NCBI GenBank assembly: GCA_026168455.1 | Contig: CM047425.1 | Coordinates: 96,041,580-96,105,579 of the forward strand | Reading direction: 5' to 3' | DNA: 64,000 bases | From: Theocolax elegans | Taxonomy: Eukaryota > Arthropoda > Insecta > Hymenoptera > Cerocephalidae | Part shown: positions 1-12,138 of the stretch, in pieces | Layout: each line of letters begins with the position of its first letter | Numbering within the stretch: position 1 is the first letter of the stretch | Made by a program: the position numbers and the translations under genes | The notes under the pieces: generated by a model | What the model was told of the DNA's origin: nothing | Databases searched by the model: none | What the model saw: the letters and a program-made list of their open reading frames with translations, nothing else

Positions 1-1681
1 TGACAAATATTTAAAGAATCGTTTGTTTTTAATTCAATAATAAATTGTTAATTATTCTCATTTATTACTTATTTTGTTATAAATAATAATATAGTTTCTA
101 CATACTTTACAAAACTATCATAAATGTGGAATAAATAAGGACTAACATCCTAACGTTACGTGTTCAACTGGTTGTTCTCATTAGCTACTTTCAAAGTACT
201 ATAGTAACAACAGCTGTAATTTAAGAAGTTAAGCATTTTCGAGTAACTTTATAGATAATTGTAAAATAATTACTTATAAATTTTTAGTATTTTGATTAAA
301 CTTTAATCTTTCAATAATTATTTAATATTCACTGCAAAATTTTGAAAAAGTATATTATTAATTATTGCAATAATTTATAAAAGCTGATCCAAATTGATAT
401 ATAAAAAAGAGAAAAAAATAATTATCTCTAGGTTTCTAATATTAATTTTTACAATAGATTATTAACCAAATGAATCTCTCAACTTGTGAAGTATAATTCA
501 ATAAACAAATGTAATTGTGAACAGTGAAGTAGCAGTTACTCTTTATATTGATGATGGTTCAAACTAAATTTATTCAATATATAAACGTAGAATTGAAAAA
601 CCAGCAGAAATACTAAAATTGTAAATAATTCTTCCATTTGCCATATTATTATATGATTTTAATAAGTTTTAAGATCACATTTTCAAAATTTTCTTATCAA
701 AGTTCTCAATACATTATGCAACTATACTGACAAATAATTTAAAAATATAAACATAAATAAATAATAAATAATAAATTTTCCAATGTTTTACCATGTTAAT
801 TATATGTTTTAATCAAGTTCAGGGTATAAAATGTTCCTAATATAATAGTACTCTAAAAAACTTTCCACATAAACATTCACTAATTATAGTAAAGTACGGT
901 AATCATTTTATTGTCACTAAATTGTAAGGATCCTCGTTTTAAAGACATTAATACGACAATAAGATTCATTTCGACACCCAACAATAAAGTGCGGTTCTGA
1001 ATAGCAGTACTAAACAGTATACATTTTATTAAACACCATTAAATTCATAAAAAAAAACCCGCAACACAATAAAGATACGAGCAAAATTATGACACCGTCT
1101 TGGTTGAGCAAACCCATAGATATCAACACCCTCGACAACCCACTCGTTTCAACGTATGTATCAGTGAGCCATATATCAGTAGTTAATAAATTTTCATATA
1201 TTAATAACCTATAAACCTATCCCCGCATGTTTTTTGAACAAGTCGACCCCTCAACCTCATTTAGTTCCGTAAAGGGGAGTGGTAACGCTTCGAATGAGTC
1301 ACTAAAATAACACATGTACAGTACCTCTTTGCGTGAGCAAGAAATGCGTTTATATATATATACATGTATATACAAACATTTTCCAGGCGAGTGGAGAGGT
1401 CGCTGGAGTTTTAGCCGCACCTCCCTCATACCGACCGCCGAAAATATCATGGACCCAAAGAGGTCTCAAAAATAAAGCAAATTCGCGTAGGAACTGAGCA
1501 AAAATAGTCCGTGTCACGATGCGGGAGAACAATCGAGTCGAGTTTTCGAAGTTTACCGGGTCTTACACATACATTTATAAAATATACAATAATACATATT
1601 ATATGTTAAAATAATTGTTTATATAAACATGTAAGTAATTATATATTATTTAATTTAAATGAAATATAATTTTAATTACAG
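1..1681. other. AT-rich noncoding stretch, no gene recognised
   Basis: Very AT-rich DNA with many short A/T runs and no long open frame on either strand. Around 1380-1560 the base composition becomes more GC-rich, and there are two short minus-strand frames there that resemble no family I know. The stretch ends in a polypyrimidine/acag acceptor-like site in front of the exon candidate at 1682. It is probably intron or upstream flank of the RUN/SH3 gene to the right. Confidence 0.5.
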
Positions 1682-1730
1682 GTGCTCGCAGCTGGTGAAG
1701 TAATTCGTACAGGGAATGGAGATCGAAACG
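1682..1730 (+). other. Candidate upstream coding exon (49 nt) of the RUN/SH3 gene
   Basis: The segment is preceded by an acag acceptor and followed by a strong gtaagc donor. Only one of its three frames is open through all 16 codons; the other two hit stops. It ends in phase 1. Joined to the acceptor at 16206 the frame stays open (…G-A-C-K-T-V-T) and runs into the Met-Met start of the RUN/SH3 protein. Seen: good splice signals and frame agreement. Inferred: that it is a 5' exon of an alternative N-terminus. A chance open frame of 16 codons is quite possible, and no start codon in that frame is visible within the exon, so a further upstream exon would be needed. It could also be 5'UTR. Confidence 0.35.
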
Positions 1731-4700
1731 GTAAGCTTGATGTTTATTTTAAAGACTCGTTATTTTAAATTACAGATGATACATAAATCAGTTTACGTAA
1801 TTTAAAGTTCAAATCCAATCGATTATCAAAATTAAATTTATCCGAATAATGATAATCAGTAACAAAAGTAATACTCCATCGAATGCACAAGTAACATATT
1901 AAATAACTATGGAATAGTTGATTTAAAAATAGTTACCTGTACATCGAACTCTTCTATGAATTTTAAACGCGCCTATTACCGAACGATTAAAACGGCAAAG
2001 CGAAGCTGAAAATTAGTTCATCCAAAGTGCGCATCAAAAGCAGGCATTGTCCATTGTCTAATCGCGGCGAGCGAATGGAAAAGGAAATAAAAAAACGGAA
2101 GAAGTAGGAAGGGCTGAGCGTGCGCCAGATTGGCTTGGTCTCCACTCAAAAAGCAAAGAGAACATCGAGGCTTAGGTTTACGCGCAACAGAGCAACTGCA
2201 AACTTGAGCCAACCGGGTCGCTCGAGTCGATTGACTTTGCAGTCTTCGACGATATATATTTCCAACGACGACAAGAAACTTGGTAAAATTACTGCAACCA
2301 AAAATCTACTAATTCAAATAGATCGTTATAATATTATCGTTCTTTTAATACAAGAGTAATGTACCAAAAGTATGCAGCTTGGATAAAAATAATTTACATT
2401 CGATGTTGATAAGTAAAATATGCACACATCTTTGTATCGTCAGGATGTAAAAAATAAAACAAATTATAAGTTAACAAGCTAAATCTATTAAATTATTATA
2501 ATAATACAGAAATGCTATTACGTTAAAGAGTCTCTGAAGTACAACTAAACTAACTCGCTATTAACTATATAAATTTAAATAACAGTGACTTTATTATCTT
2601 TATCTGATTAGGTCGCGCTTACCTAATTATTGTAGCGCTTCGCTATTTTCGTTAAACATTGCATTATACTACTTTCAATGTATATGTTGTATAAAGGAAA
2701 CTATATAACATTTTGCACTATCGTTTAATTTATTAAAATTAAAAATTGTATAAATTACAATTGTTTTAACTACTTTTTTAATTTAACGACAAATTTAACT
2801 TCATATTGCAAAATATAAAATATTTCCATAGTAGAAATTTTGGGAAATAGTGTAATTTATATAAGGAGGAATCGAGGATAAAAATAGGTTAGTGGAATGA
2901 TAGGAACTGCAGAAAGAAAAAAAGCAAAAAATACGTGAAAGGAGTTACTGCAGTTTGTCGAGGGGAACTGAGAGTGAAAACTACTATGCACGAAGGATGT
3001 TAGCGTATCTAATTTGCTCTCTCGTATGCATCTCTGTTTATATTCACACTGGAACATTCAAATTCACTGTGGATATAAAATAATAGGAAACAAATCTTAT
3101 TTATACATACATTTATATCTTTGTTTACAAATATATTTGCGATATATGTAATACACGAACAGTTTTATTACTATTTTTAAGTCTTGATCCAGATTAAAGT
3201 TTTAAGAAATGAAAAAAAAGGATTTGATCTTGTTTAGCATTTTTCATGTCAATCGCATATTAACGTACCACCACTGTCAAAATATTCTTAACGCGGCCGT
3301 CGTGTAGATATTTACATTTGAAAGAAAACAAACATATAATTATCTCTGTATCAAATGATAATTTTTTTCATTGAATTAAATTTATTTATATAATCAGCAT
3401 CTAAATTCAAGCGAGCGCGATAAATTTTAACCTCTAAACGAGAGTTTAACATCAATCTAACTCGCAACGTAAAATCCACAAGCTCATAAGCAACGATCAT
3501 CCAGAGTACAAACATATCTCCCCAAGAGAGAGAAACAAAAACTTACACAAGAAAAGCATATAGTAGAAGGCTAAATAGACGGATAAAACATCGCGAGAGT
3601 AAGAAAGGAAGAGAAACATTACACGGAAAACACATACCGCCATCGATGAGCGGAGGGGCAATACGAAAGGGTGAAAGAGCAAACGAGATACTCGCGGAGG
3701 GCCGTGGGGCATTTATTAATAGAGATTAAGCTCTCTCGCGAAGCGTCGTGTCGTGTCGTGTGCACCGAGCGTTTCTCTCTCTTTCTCTGTCTCTCTTACG
3801 ATTTGCTACTGGTACCGCGCCTCAGTCACCAAACACGAGTCAGCGTCGCAAGCTCCGCGAGAGCTACTCCTGGTTTTCTTCGATTATTCGGAGCTTTCAA
3901 GCTCCCGCGAGTGCGAGTGTAAACATGTGACATTGGTCGATTAGTGCACAAGTTTCCGAAGACAAATAGAGTTTCTGCTCCTTTTTTTTTTATTCCCTCC
4001 GGGTAAATAGTGAGAATTGGTTTCGAGAACGGTGGTTTTGTGCGATGGTGTGTCGAAACGCGCAACTGTCGGGAATTTCGCAAGATTCCAATGATTCCAA
4101 TCTGATCTAAACTCGGATTGGTCTGCACTTATGTGGAATCACTAAGTGTATAATGATCTGACTTAAATGGATCGTAAATGACGTCGATTTCTAATCAAAC
4201 AAGTCGCAACAATTTTGGTGCGACACTACTAGAACTAGTTTATTTGTGATCAAACCACTTTATGAACCACTTTTTTACGTACACGCTTACTTTTCGATGA
4301 TCTTAATAAATCAAACTGATGAGTATTATTAAAACGGGTTATTAAAACAGGTTACAATATCTCTAATGTAATTGAAATCGAGTAGTTGATTATCTACAGT
4401 TTAAAATTTTGCGTTAACTTAAATTGTATTGAATATTTAATTGCAAATATTTCTTTCAAAGATAATTCATGCGCGCACATGAAAATAAACTGACATTTTT
4501 ATTGATAAAAATAATTTAGTGTATAAAAATAAATATATATATTTAACCATCAAAACTCTAATATCAAACCTATAAGACGGTCTTAAACTTCTGTTCTTTG
4601 AAATTCGAAGTAAAGCAGTTTAAATTCCACAAGGTCGTCAATTTGCAATAAAATTTTATTGCACCACATGACAGTTCGCGGAACACCCGGCAATTTTATA

Positions 4701-7700
4701 AAAGACATGAAATTTCAATTACATAAAGTTAAGTACATACGCGTTCAACATACTTGGGTCTATATGCTTCATGTAGCGCTTAGACTCGCAAAAAATATGC
4801 AATTTTACCAATTTTCGCAGTTAATACGGAGTGTACGCGTTTTACGCTTGTTCAAGTATGGCTGCTACGTCCAATGAATTAATTCCGGAGAATTAAGCCA
4901 AATGTCCGAGTCTCATTTTCTATCTCACTTCTGAACATCCATACGTATATCTCATCTTCGTCGGATCCATGCTCTACAATACGCTCCCTCGGTTGTTCTG
5001 AATCACCCGGTTACGTGACGTCACTTCCCCTTTATAAGTTCGCTTACATTTATAACTCATCTGAACATCGACAAACCTACACATACTTCTAGCGAAAAAC
5101 GTGTACATGTGCGCACGTCGTTTCGGTGTTATATATCGTTTAGACTAAATAAAGATTTGAGAAAAATGCGGGTTTGTTTTCGGTCGGCAAAAACCGCCTC
5201 TACGATCAACTGTGTTTTCAATTTAAAAACTAAAAGTAGTTTTTCTTCGAGTATTAATTCAGGTGGTTAAATAAAATTGTATTTATTCATGCTTATTTTT
5301 AAATAGTAATTGTGTAACATAAATTTAGAGTTGATTATATATAGGTATACGTATTATTATTATTAGTAACTCTTTCGAATCGTTGCGTATGAATTTATAT
5401 TACTCCTTGAAAATTAGTGAAAGGAAAATTTAATGTCCAAAATCAATATTATTATTAATCATATCATAAATTTTATCACGATTACAGTACAAATGTAAAA
5501 ATATTAAATATATTTTTAACCTTAATTTTTCGTATTACTTTTATTACTTTTTTGCTTTTTCACGGCTCGGTAATATAATTTGACGTTCTTAGGTAACGCA
5601 AAATGAATGCATGCATTTCTAAAAGTCATTTGTTAAATGTATAACAAAATTAATACATTTTTATTGTTATCAGTTTATAATTCTAATGATTACAATGTTC
5701 TGAATTAAACCCAAAACCTATATAGCAATATACAACTTAAAGGTGTTAAATCTAATAGATTTTGATTATTTATACATTCATAAAAACGTCATATTATTAT
5801 ATAAAATTATGATTATTTATAAAACGTAATAAACCGAGTTAAAATTTTTATATTATAGCTCGATTTCACAGTCAAAGTTAGAATTTTTATCATTTTTTTA
5901 TTATTTATTAATATGACAGAATGTCAGAAAAACTATTTTTTGTGTACAGCAGTCGCCTTTACTTTGTAACTGTTTCAGTCACGCAATTTTAGACAACACA
6001 GTTATTACCACTAGCGGAGTTTTCTATATAATGTCGAGGTTCCGCAATATAAAATTATTTACTATTACGCAGTGGATACAGATTAACATAAAACTCGAAA
6101 TATGTTTTCGTATATAAAGAAGATGCAGAATCTAATCTTTCGTATTTGTATTTGATTGAAAAGAAATCAGTCTCATTAGCTTCCTTTATAGCTCACGATA
6201 ATCGAAGATGTCCCTCCTCCGGGATGTCCGGTCCCTATATAGATGTATATATACGATCGTCGAGTTCGTTCCGCGACATCGGACGCGTATACGGTATAAT
6301 AGCCTTCACAGCTAATTCCCAGCTTCGAAATCGCCTCTCCCCTCGTACACGCGCCCCTCGAGTGATGCAATCGACTTTAATAGGAGCGACTTACTCGTCT
6401 TTCTATACATGCAAGCATCAATTGCGCCTTTTCTATTTTAAAGTCTAGGGATGTACACATTGGCGCCGGCTTTTAGGGGATAGACAACCTCCTACTAGGC
6501 TAAGTTCACAACTTCAATTTTATCGTTTTGTAACACATGTTTATATATATATGTGCGTACACATTATTACGATTATATTTATGTGGTTTTAATCTAACAT
6601 CGATCAAAATGTAAGAATATTCGTAAATGCTTAGTAAACTTCTACAATTTTCTACTTTATTTGACAATATTCAAAGAAAAAGATAAAAAAAGTATACAAA
6701 TTGTACAAACATAGTATTCGATTGTGTTAAAATTGTTTCAATCGTAATTGTGTAAAATCCAAATCAAATGATTCATTCGCGTGTTTATACTCGGATACAT
6801 TATTTCTACAAATATAACGTTACACATTCTTTAAACTTGTCTTTATATCATTCACTCGTGTGAATTTATAAGCTATCCTTTCAAACTCCAAGGAAAAAGA
6901 GCATCAAGCGAGTAACGTAAGAACAGAATCCACTGTTGCAATCTCGATAAACCAAGCTTAAATTATTTTGCTTTGTAAAACCGACGATGTATATGACTAT
7001 ACGTATATATATACCTATATACATACGCATGAAGCCCACGAACAGAGAAAGACGAGTGAGTCGACGAGAAGTCTCGGACGAGGAAACTGAGAAGAGCTCG
7101 ATAAGAGATAAGAACGCGCGGTCTCGTTTGCTCCAGACTGCGATTGCGATTTCCTCGAATGGGGCGCGGCGAAGAGGAATGCGATCAGTGTGCGTGTGCG
7201 TGTGCGCGAGATATTCAAGGCATACGTTGGCGAATAATGGACATTGAGAACAACAACGCACGACGAGAATATGGATGGATTAGAACCGAGTAGAAAATTA
7301 GTTGGACACTTTGATATTATGTTAAGAAAGTGTAATGACTGTCAAGAGTATATAAATATTTACATTTAGAAAACGACTAATTGCATAGTATTTGAATTAT
7401 TTTTATTTTTTCATAATATTAGCAGATAAATAAGTGAAATTATTTCCATTTAAATTATCTATTAGAAAATTGATAGTTTACACTTTCTCCTTCAAGATTC
7501 GACACACGGTTATTTTTTTCTTTATAGTCTATGATAGAGTTCTTTACTTATGTATCTTATAATCATTCTCACAATGCTCATAGCAATTTTCTTTTCACAT
7601 ATAAACTTGTAATTAAAACGACAACCAACATTTCTGAACTCGACTCTTTCTCTAAATTACAAAAGGCATAATCCTGAAAAGCGAACGTGCGCAGATACAT

Positions 7701-8703
7701 ACAAATTGCATAAAAACAAACGGCTATATAGGTCTTACTCAACACAGCTCGTTGAGAAGCTCTTCGAACCGGAAGCTCGCGGCGACGAGGGTCGGTTTAA
7801 GTGGCTTTGTGCAGTTGCGCGCGCGTGTGAAATCACGCGTTCCTCCTTTTTTCTCTGGGCACGCGCCTCGTCGACAACTCGCCAACGATGAAGAAAAGCG
7901 CATGCACTGGACGCCCGCGCGAAGAACACTTTATATAGCGACTCTCTTTGTCAGCATCGGGAAAAGAAAGAATAAAAAAGATGCTCGTTGCGCAAACCGA
8001 ATGGGTTTATGGAAAGAATACCTATATAGCGACCGATGAATTTTACTATATATGTATATATGCAGTACGCAATAATCAATATTGATTTCCGAAAGACGCG
8101 TTGCTACGGTTTTGTTTATTTATAGTTTTGTTACTGTTTTCCTGTTTTAAATCCGTGCAAACAATTTTTACACATTTATTGTACAATATTTCTCTTCTTA
8201 CGACGTTATCGTGCGCTATGAATGTCTTAATAATATATAATTAGAATTATTATTAGTAAATCGACGCAATTAATATCAATAATATTAGTAAACGATAATA
8301 TCTTTAGTTATAGAAAATACATTTGTAAATACTAAACGATTAATGACACACCATTCCATTAAAAACCGCATACTTTTGAATAGTATATATATATGGTTTC
8401 CGTTATTCACAATAACTTAACTTTTAATTCATTTTGGTTATCCGTATATTGATAATATATTTATCAAACCCATAATATCAAACCACCTATCTCGAAACCG
8501 CCCAGTGCATAATTTTTTTTTCAACATATTCAGTGCGCAGCCTATAAAGGACTCAGTGAAAAATAAAAAAAGTTAACAAGGGAAGAGAGTTTATTAGGAC
8601 ACCTTTAACGGTGTAGACAAATATATACTTAAAAAGTTTGATTGAACGAGAAGTGAAGGGCGAAGGCATTTTGGTGCCGCCGCTCGTGTGAAATCGCGTT
8701 GTC
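1731..8703. other. Noncoding region with CpG-rich promoter-like islands
   Basis: No gene recognised. AT-rich DNA alternates with GC/CpG-rich islands at about 2010-2270, 3640-3960, 6180-6480, 7020-7260 and 7690-8000. The island near 3700-3960 has CT-rich stretches and ctcagt-type initiator motifs. TATA-like boxes lie near 6236 and 7725. Short open frames over these islands occur on both strands at once, which is what high GC content gives, so I do not call them genes. The likely reading is a large 5' intron or promoter cluster serving the gene that starts at 16.2 kb. Confidence 0.45.
5016..5070 (+). promoter_or_regulatory. CRE plus TATA-like core promoter candidate
   Basis: A perfect CRE palindrome TGACGTCA lies at 5016-5023. 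Nine bases downstream is a TATA-like TTTATAAG (5031-5038). An arthropod initiator-like tcatc is found about 25-30 bases further on. Seen: the motifs and their spacing. Inferred: a plus-strand promoter, perhaps an alternative first exon of the RUN/SH3 gene. No open frame follows, so the transcript would begin with noncoding sequence. Confidence 0.35.
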
Positions 8704-8856
8704 ATGATGCTAATGCTACTGCTATGCGTCATTATGAAGATCGCGGAGGAGTTGACAGTGGACAAGGCAGCCCCGACGTTACCTGTACTGCCTTGCTGCA
8801 CCCAGGCACGGCTAAAAAGACGACTTCGACGTCGTGATAAGCGTAAGAACAAGTAG
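8704..8856 (+). other. Small ORF / candidate alternative first coding exon
   Basis: A 50-codon open frame opens with Met-Met, a short hydrophobic run (LMLLLCVIM) and an acidic stretch. It ends in a strongly basic tail (ARLKRRLRRRDKRKNK). The surrounding DNA is AT-rich, while this segment is GC-richer. A gtaaga donor at 8843 would cut the frame after position 8842 in phase 1. Joining it to the acceptor at 16206 gives an open frame into the RUN/SH3 protein. So it could be a free-standing small peptide gene, an alternative N-terminal exon, or a chance frame. I recognise no known family. Confidence 0.3.
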
Positions 8857-9011
8857 CATTGCTAATCTATACGTGTGCTGGATGCGTGGAGTAATTTATT
8901 TTCAATTTATAGTGATGTACTAAATACTTCCTGGATCTACATTTGTTTATATATATATATATATATTTATATATTATATACATTTATACCTTTGTTTATT
9001 ACATATTTATG

Positions 9012-9262
9012 CACGAAGAAAAATTTTTTAGTATAGAAATTACTATTTTAATGGTAAACGGAGGACTCGCACAATTGTAAAAATTGCCATAATAGTAATC
9101 TTTTAATTATTAGTAATTATAATTAATAGTAATTAATTAATAGTAATTTTTCCTCAATGATGGAAATTTTTACCATTATTAATAACAATTTTTATAATTG
9201 TGTAGGTCTGTCCTCCTTTTACCATTAAAATAGTAATTTATATAAACAATTTTTTCTCAGGG
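9012..9262. mobile_element. Foldback MITE-like element, copy 1 (251 bp)
   Basis: The left arm (9012-9086) and the reverse complement of the right arm (about 9188-9262) match over about 75 bp. Both contain AAATTACTATTTTAATGGTA followed by GGAGGAC and CACAATT. The outer ends read CACGAAGAAAAA and, inverted, CCCTGAGAAAAA. The middle is AT-rich and also partly palindromic. There is no coding capacity. Its length equals that of the element at 44561-44811 and the ends are alike, so both look like non-autonomous DNA transposons of one family. The flanking target duplication is not clear here, which suggests an older copy. Confidence 0.7.
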
Positions 9263-12112
9263 TTTAAATATTTATTTACATCATGACAGTTCTATAATTT
9301 AATGAATTAACTTTTATTTATATTAACGAAACAAATATCTTAAAACATAAGCAGATTCAATTTCTTGGTTATTATATATCGTATTACCATATAATCGGCT
9401 ACATATACGATTAATCGATTTTTAGAAAATACCGCATTTAATTTAGTATAATATGCTACCTTGATAGAAATTTCAATCTTTGAAACAGACAAAGAAAAAA
9501 AAGTAGCTAGTAATAAAACGTTTTAGTCCATTTTCTTATTGGGAACGACTTATGAAACAAGCAAAAACCTCAAAATTTCAAAATATATTTAAATTATTCT
9601 TCAAAACAATTGATTTATAACTTATTTTATTATATTGCACCCTACAGCTGAAGGATAAGAAAAAAAACGTATCAACTGTACGGAAAACATATAAACACAT
9701 TTTTAATAATGTATTGATTATTTATAAAATAGAATAGGATTCCTATTAGGGTACTGATAGATTATTGAAACTGCAATTTAGAGTCAGTTGATAATGAATA
9801 AATTTTTTCTTTTATAAGTTCTTTACAATTTTAAACTATGATTGCATATTACATTTATCACTTAATTACTGTTTTAATCGACAAGTATTATATAATATTT
9901 CATATTTTATACATTACTTAGGCAATTTACAGAAACAAGTATACAGTACATCTAAGAAAAAATAGCGATGACAAATTAGGATATTTATAACCATCTTATA
10001 AACACTATATCTTATATAAACTTTATAAACATAAAGACCGTATACAATACTAATGCATAAATAGTGAGATTTTTTATCATTGAATAAATATTTACTTTCA
10101 TAAAATCTATGCATAAGGTTTCATCGTTTCAATAAAAAAATTATTCAAGTATTATTCTTTAAAATGGAGGAAGCGACTTTTTTCTCGGTCGTAATTCCAT
10201 AATCCAGATCAAATATACATTTTCTATAAGATACCAGACGTTACCGAATCGTACAAAAAAAATTCTTCAATTTGGAATATTATACCAATTTTAAAAATCA
10301 TTGATAATAATTGATGAAACTTAGCATATAAATATTAATATAATTTATTACAAATGATGCGCATTACAAGCAAATAAAATAGTTCATGTATATATAGAAA
10401 AGAACTTTGTTTATAGCGTTATGAAATAAAATATTCGTGATATTAATGCGACTGGTTTGTTCGACCAATGCTTACGATGAACGTGCTATGGTTTCACATT
10501 AATCGTACGCGTCGAGTAATAACCATCCACTATTTGAATATTAAATAATCTTAAAGCATACCTGTGCTATTTAATTTTCATAAAAGAACATGAATATGAA
10601 ACTTCATTTTATTACCTTATAATTAAAGCACTTCAATTTAGCAAATTCTTTGAATAATTTTAACATATTTAGCAGTTCTTATAAAAACTAGTATAATCTT
10701 TATACTCAGTCCGGATTTTTTATACTCTAATTTTCAACGCAAAATATGTATTAATTGTCAATGCTCGATCCCGAAAACATCTACTGCATTAATTATTTCA
10801 ATATTTTTATGTTTGTCAAATCAGAAATCATGTTTATAAAAAGTACCCTTTATACCTAATATTGTATGTTGTGTTTACGTTAATAAACATTAGAGATCTG
10901 TAGAAAAATGGGCATTTGTTTATTAAATCATAAGCTATAATAAGTATGAATATATCGAAATATCAAACGAAAAATATCAAATTTATTACTTACGGTCAAG
11001 TGATTATTACCGGCAGTAAATCGTTGTGATATACAATGAGTGCAGTATATATATATATTCTAAATTGAAAAGATTATTGATGTGTACTACTTATTATTGA
11101 ACCTCATTTCTCCGAAAATCCCGCATATACATATACTCATTCTTATAAAGGATAAAATTCAGAATGAAGGTATCGAAATGCATCTTCCGATAACGCAAAC
11201 ACAGATAAAAAACTATATAATGACAAATAACTCCATTCACAGAAGAACAAAGAAATAAGTAACAGAGATTGAATGTATAATAACAAAAAATACATAAGTA
11301 TAATATAAACGAGTCTTGAGAGAGAAAGAGACAATCACAGCTATTATATTTAGAGCGTGGGTCGGGGCGCGTCGCGCACATGGCGCACATCATCATAATT
11401 AGAATCGCACGCCCGGTTCGCACAGAAACTTACGACCCACGCGCTTATACACGTTTCGGCATTGCGCGTTTAACCAGATTAAGTGTGTGCGTATATGTCT
11501 GTGTGGGACTCAACAAAAATCACTTCAAGGTATACGGTCGTTAGCGAGATAATAAGTGAGACTGTATTATATTTATCTATAAGTATTATTGTTCTTTTCA
11601 TCTTCTCTTTCTTTCTATTTTCTATATATATATATACATAATAAAATTAAGTTAATTCTCTTTGAGCTCATTTAAGTACTATTTTGCTTAAATGGTTTTA
11701 CAATTAGTCTAATTTTTAAGCGAAATCCGTGATTAAATCAACTTTAAAATGTAATATTTTTTCATTATATTATGTTAGTGAAACATGAAAATTAAGTTTC
11801 TTAATAAATGAAATTTAATGAGTAAACGCAGTTATTTTCAAATTGTACAGGAACTTTTAGATTTACCGTAATTCTGTATACCTATATAAATTAAAGTGTT
11901 GAAAATTTTAGGCAATTATTATTGCTTGTAATCCATGTATACGATGTATACAATATACATATACAGTACATAAATACGTAAATAATAAACAATTATTAAC
12001 CATTTCTAAACGAATTTTAAAATTACACTAAAATGTTTACAATATAGTCGACACGGACATAATCTCTTAACAATAACTTTTGACAATCACTGCATACACA
12101 CCCACATACAAA

Positions 12113-12138
12113 TACACACACACACGCGCGCGCGCACA
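12113..12138. repeat. CA/CG dinucleotide microsatellite
   Basis: An uninterrupted run of CA repeats passes into CG repeats. It is a simple-sequence repeat without coding content. Confidence 0.8.

Noticed and set aside
6881..7261. 126-codon minus-strand frame with overlapping plus-strand frames
   Set aside because: Frames are open on both strands over the same CpG-rich island, with simple-repeat translation (THTHTD) and no motif. Consistent with base composition, not coding.
8553..8852. Minus-strand 99-codon frame opposite the small ORF
   Set aside because: No family resemblance; low-complexity Ser/Met/Thr composition. It is the antisense shadow of a GC-richer patch.
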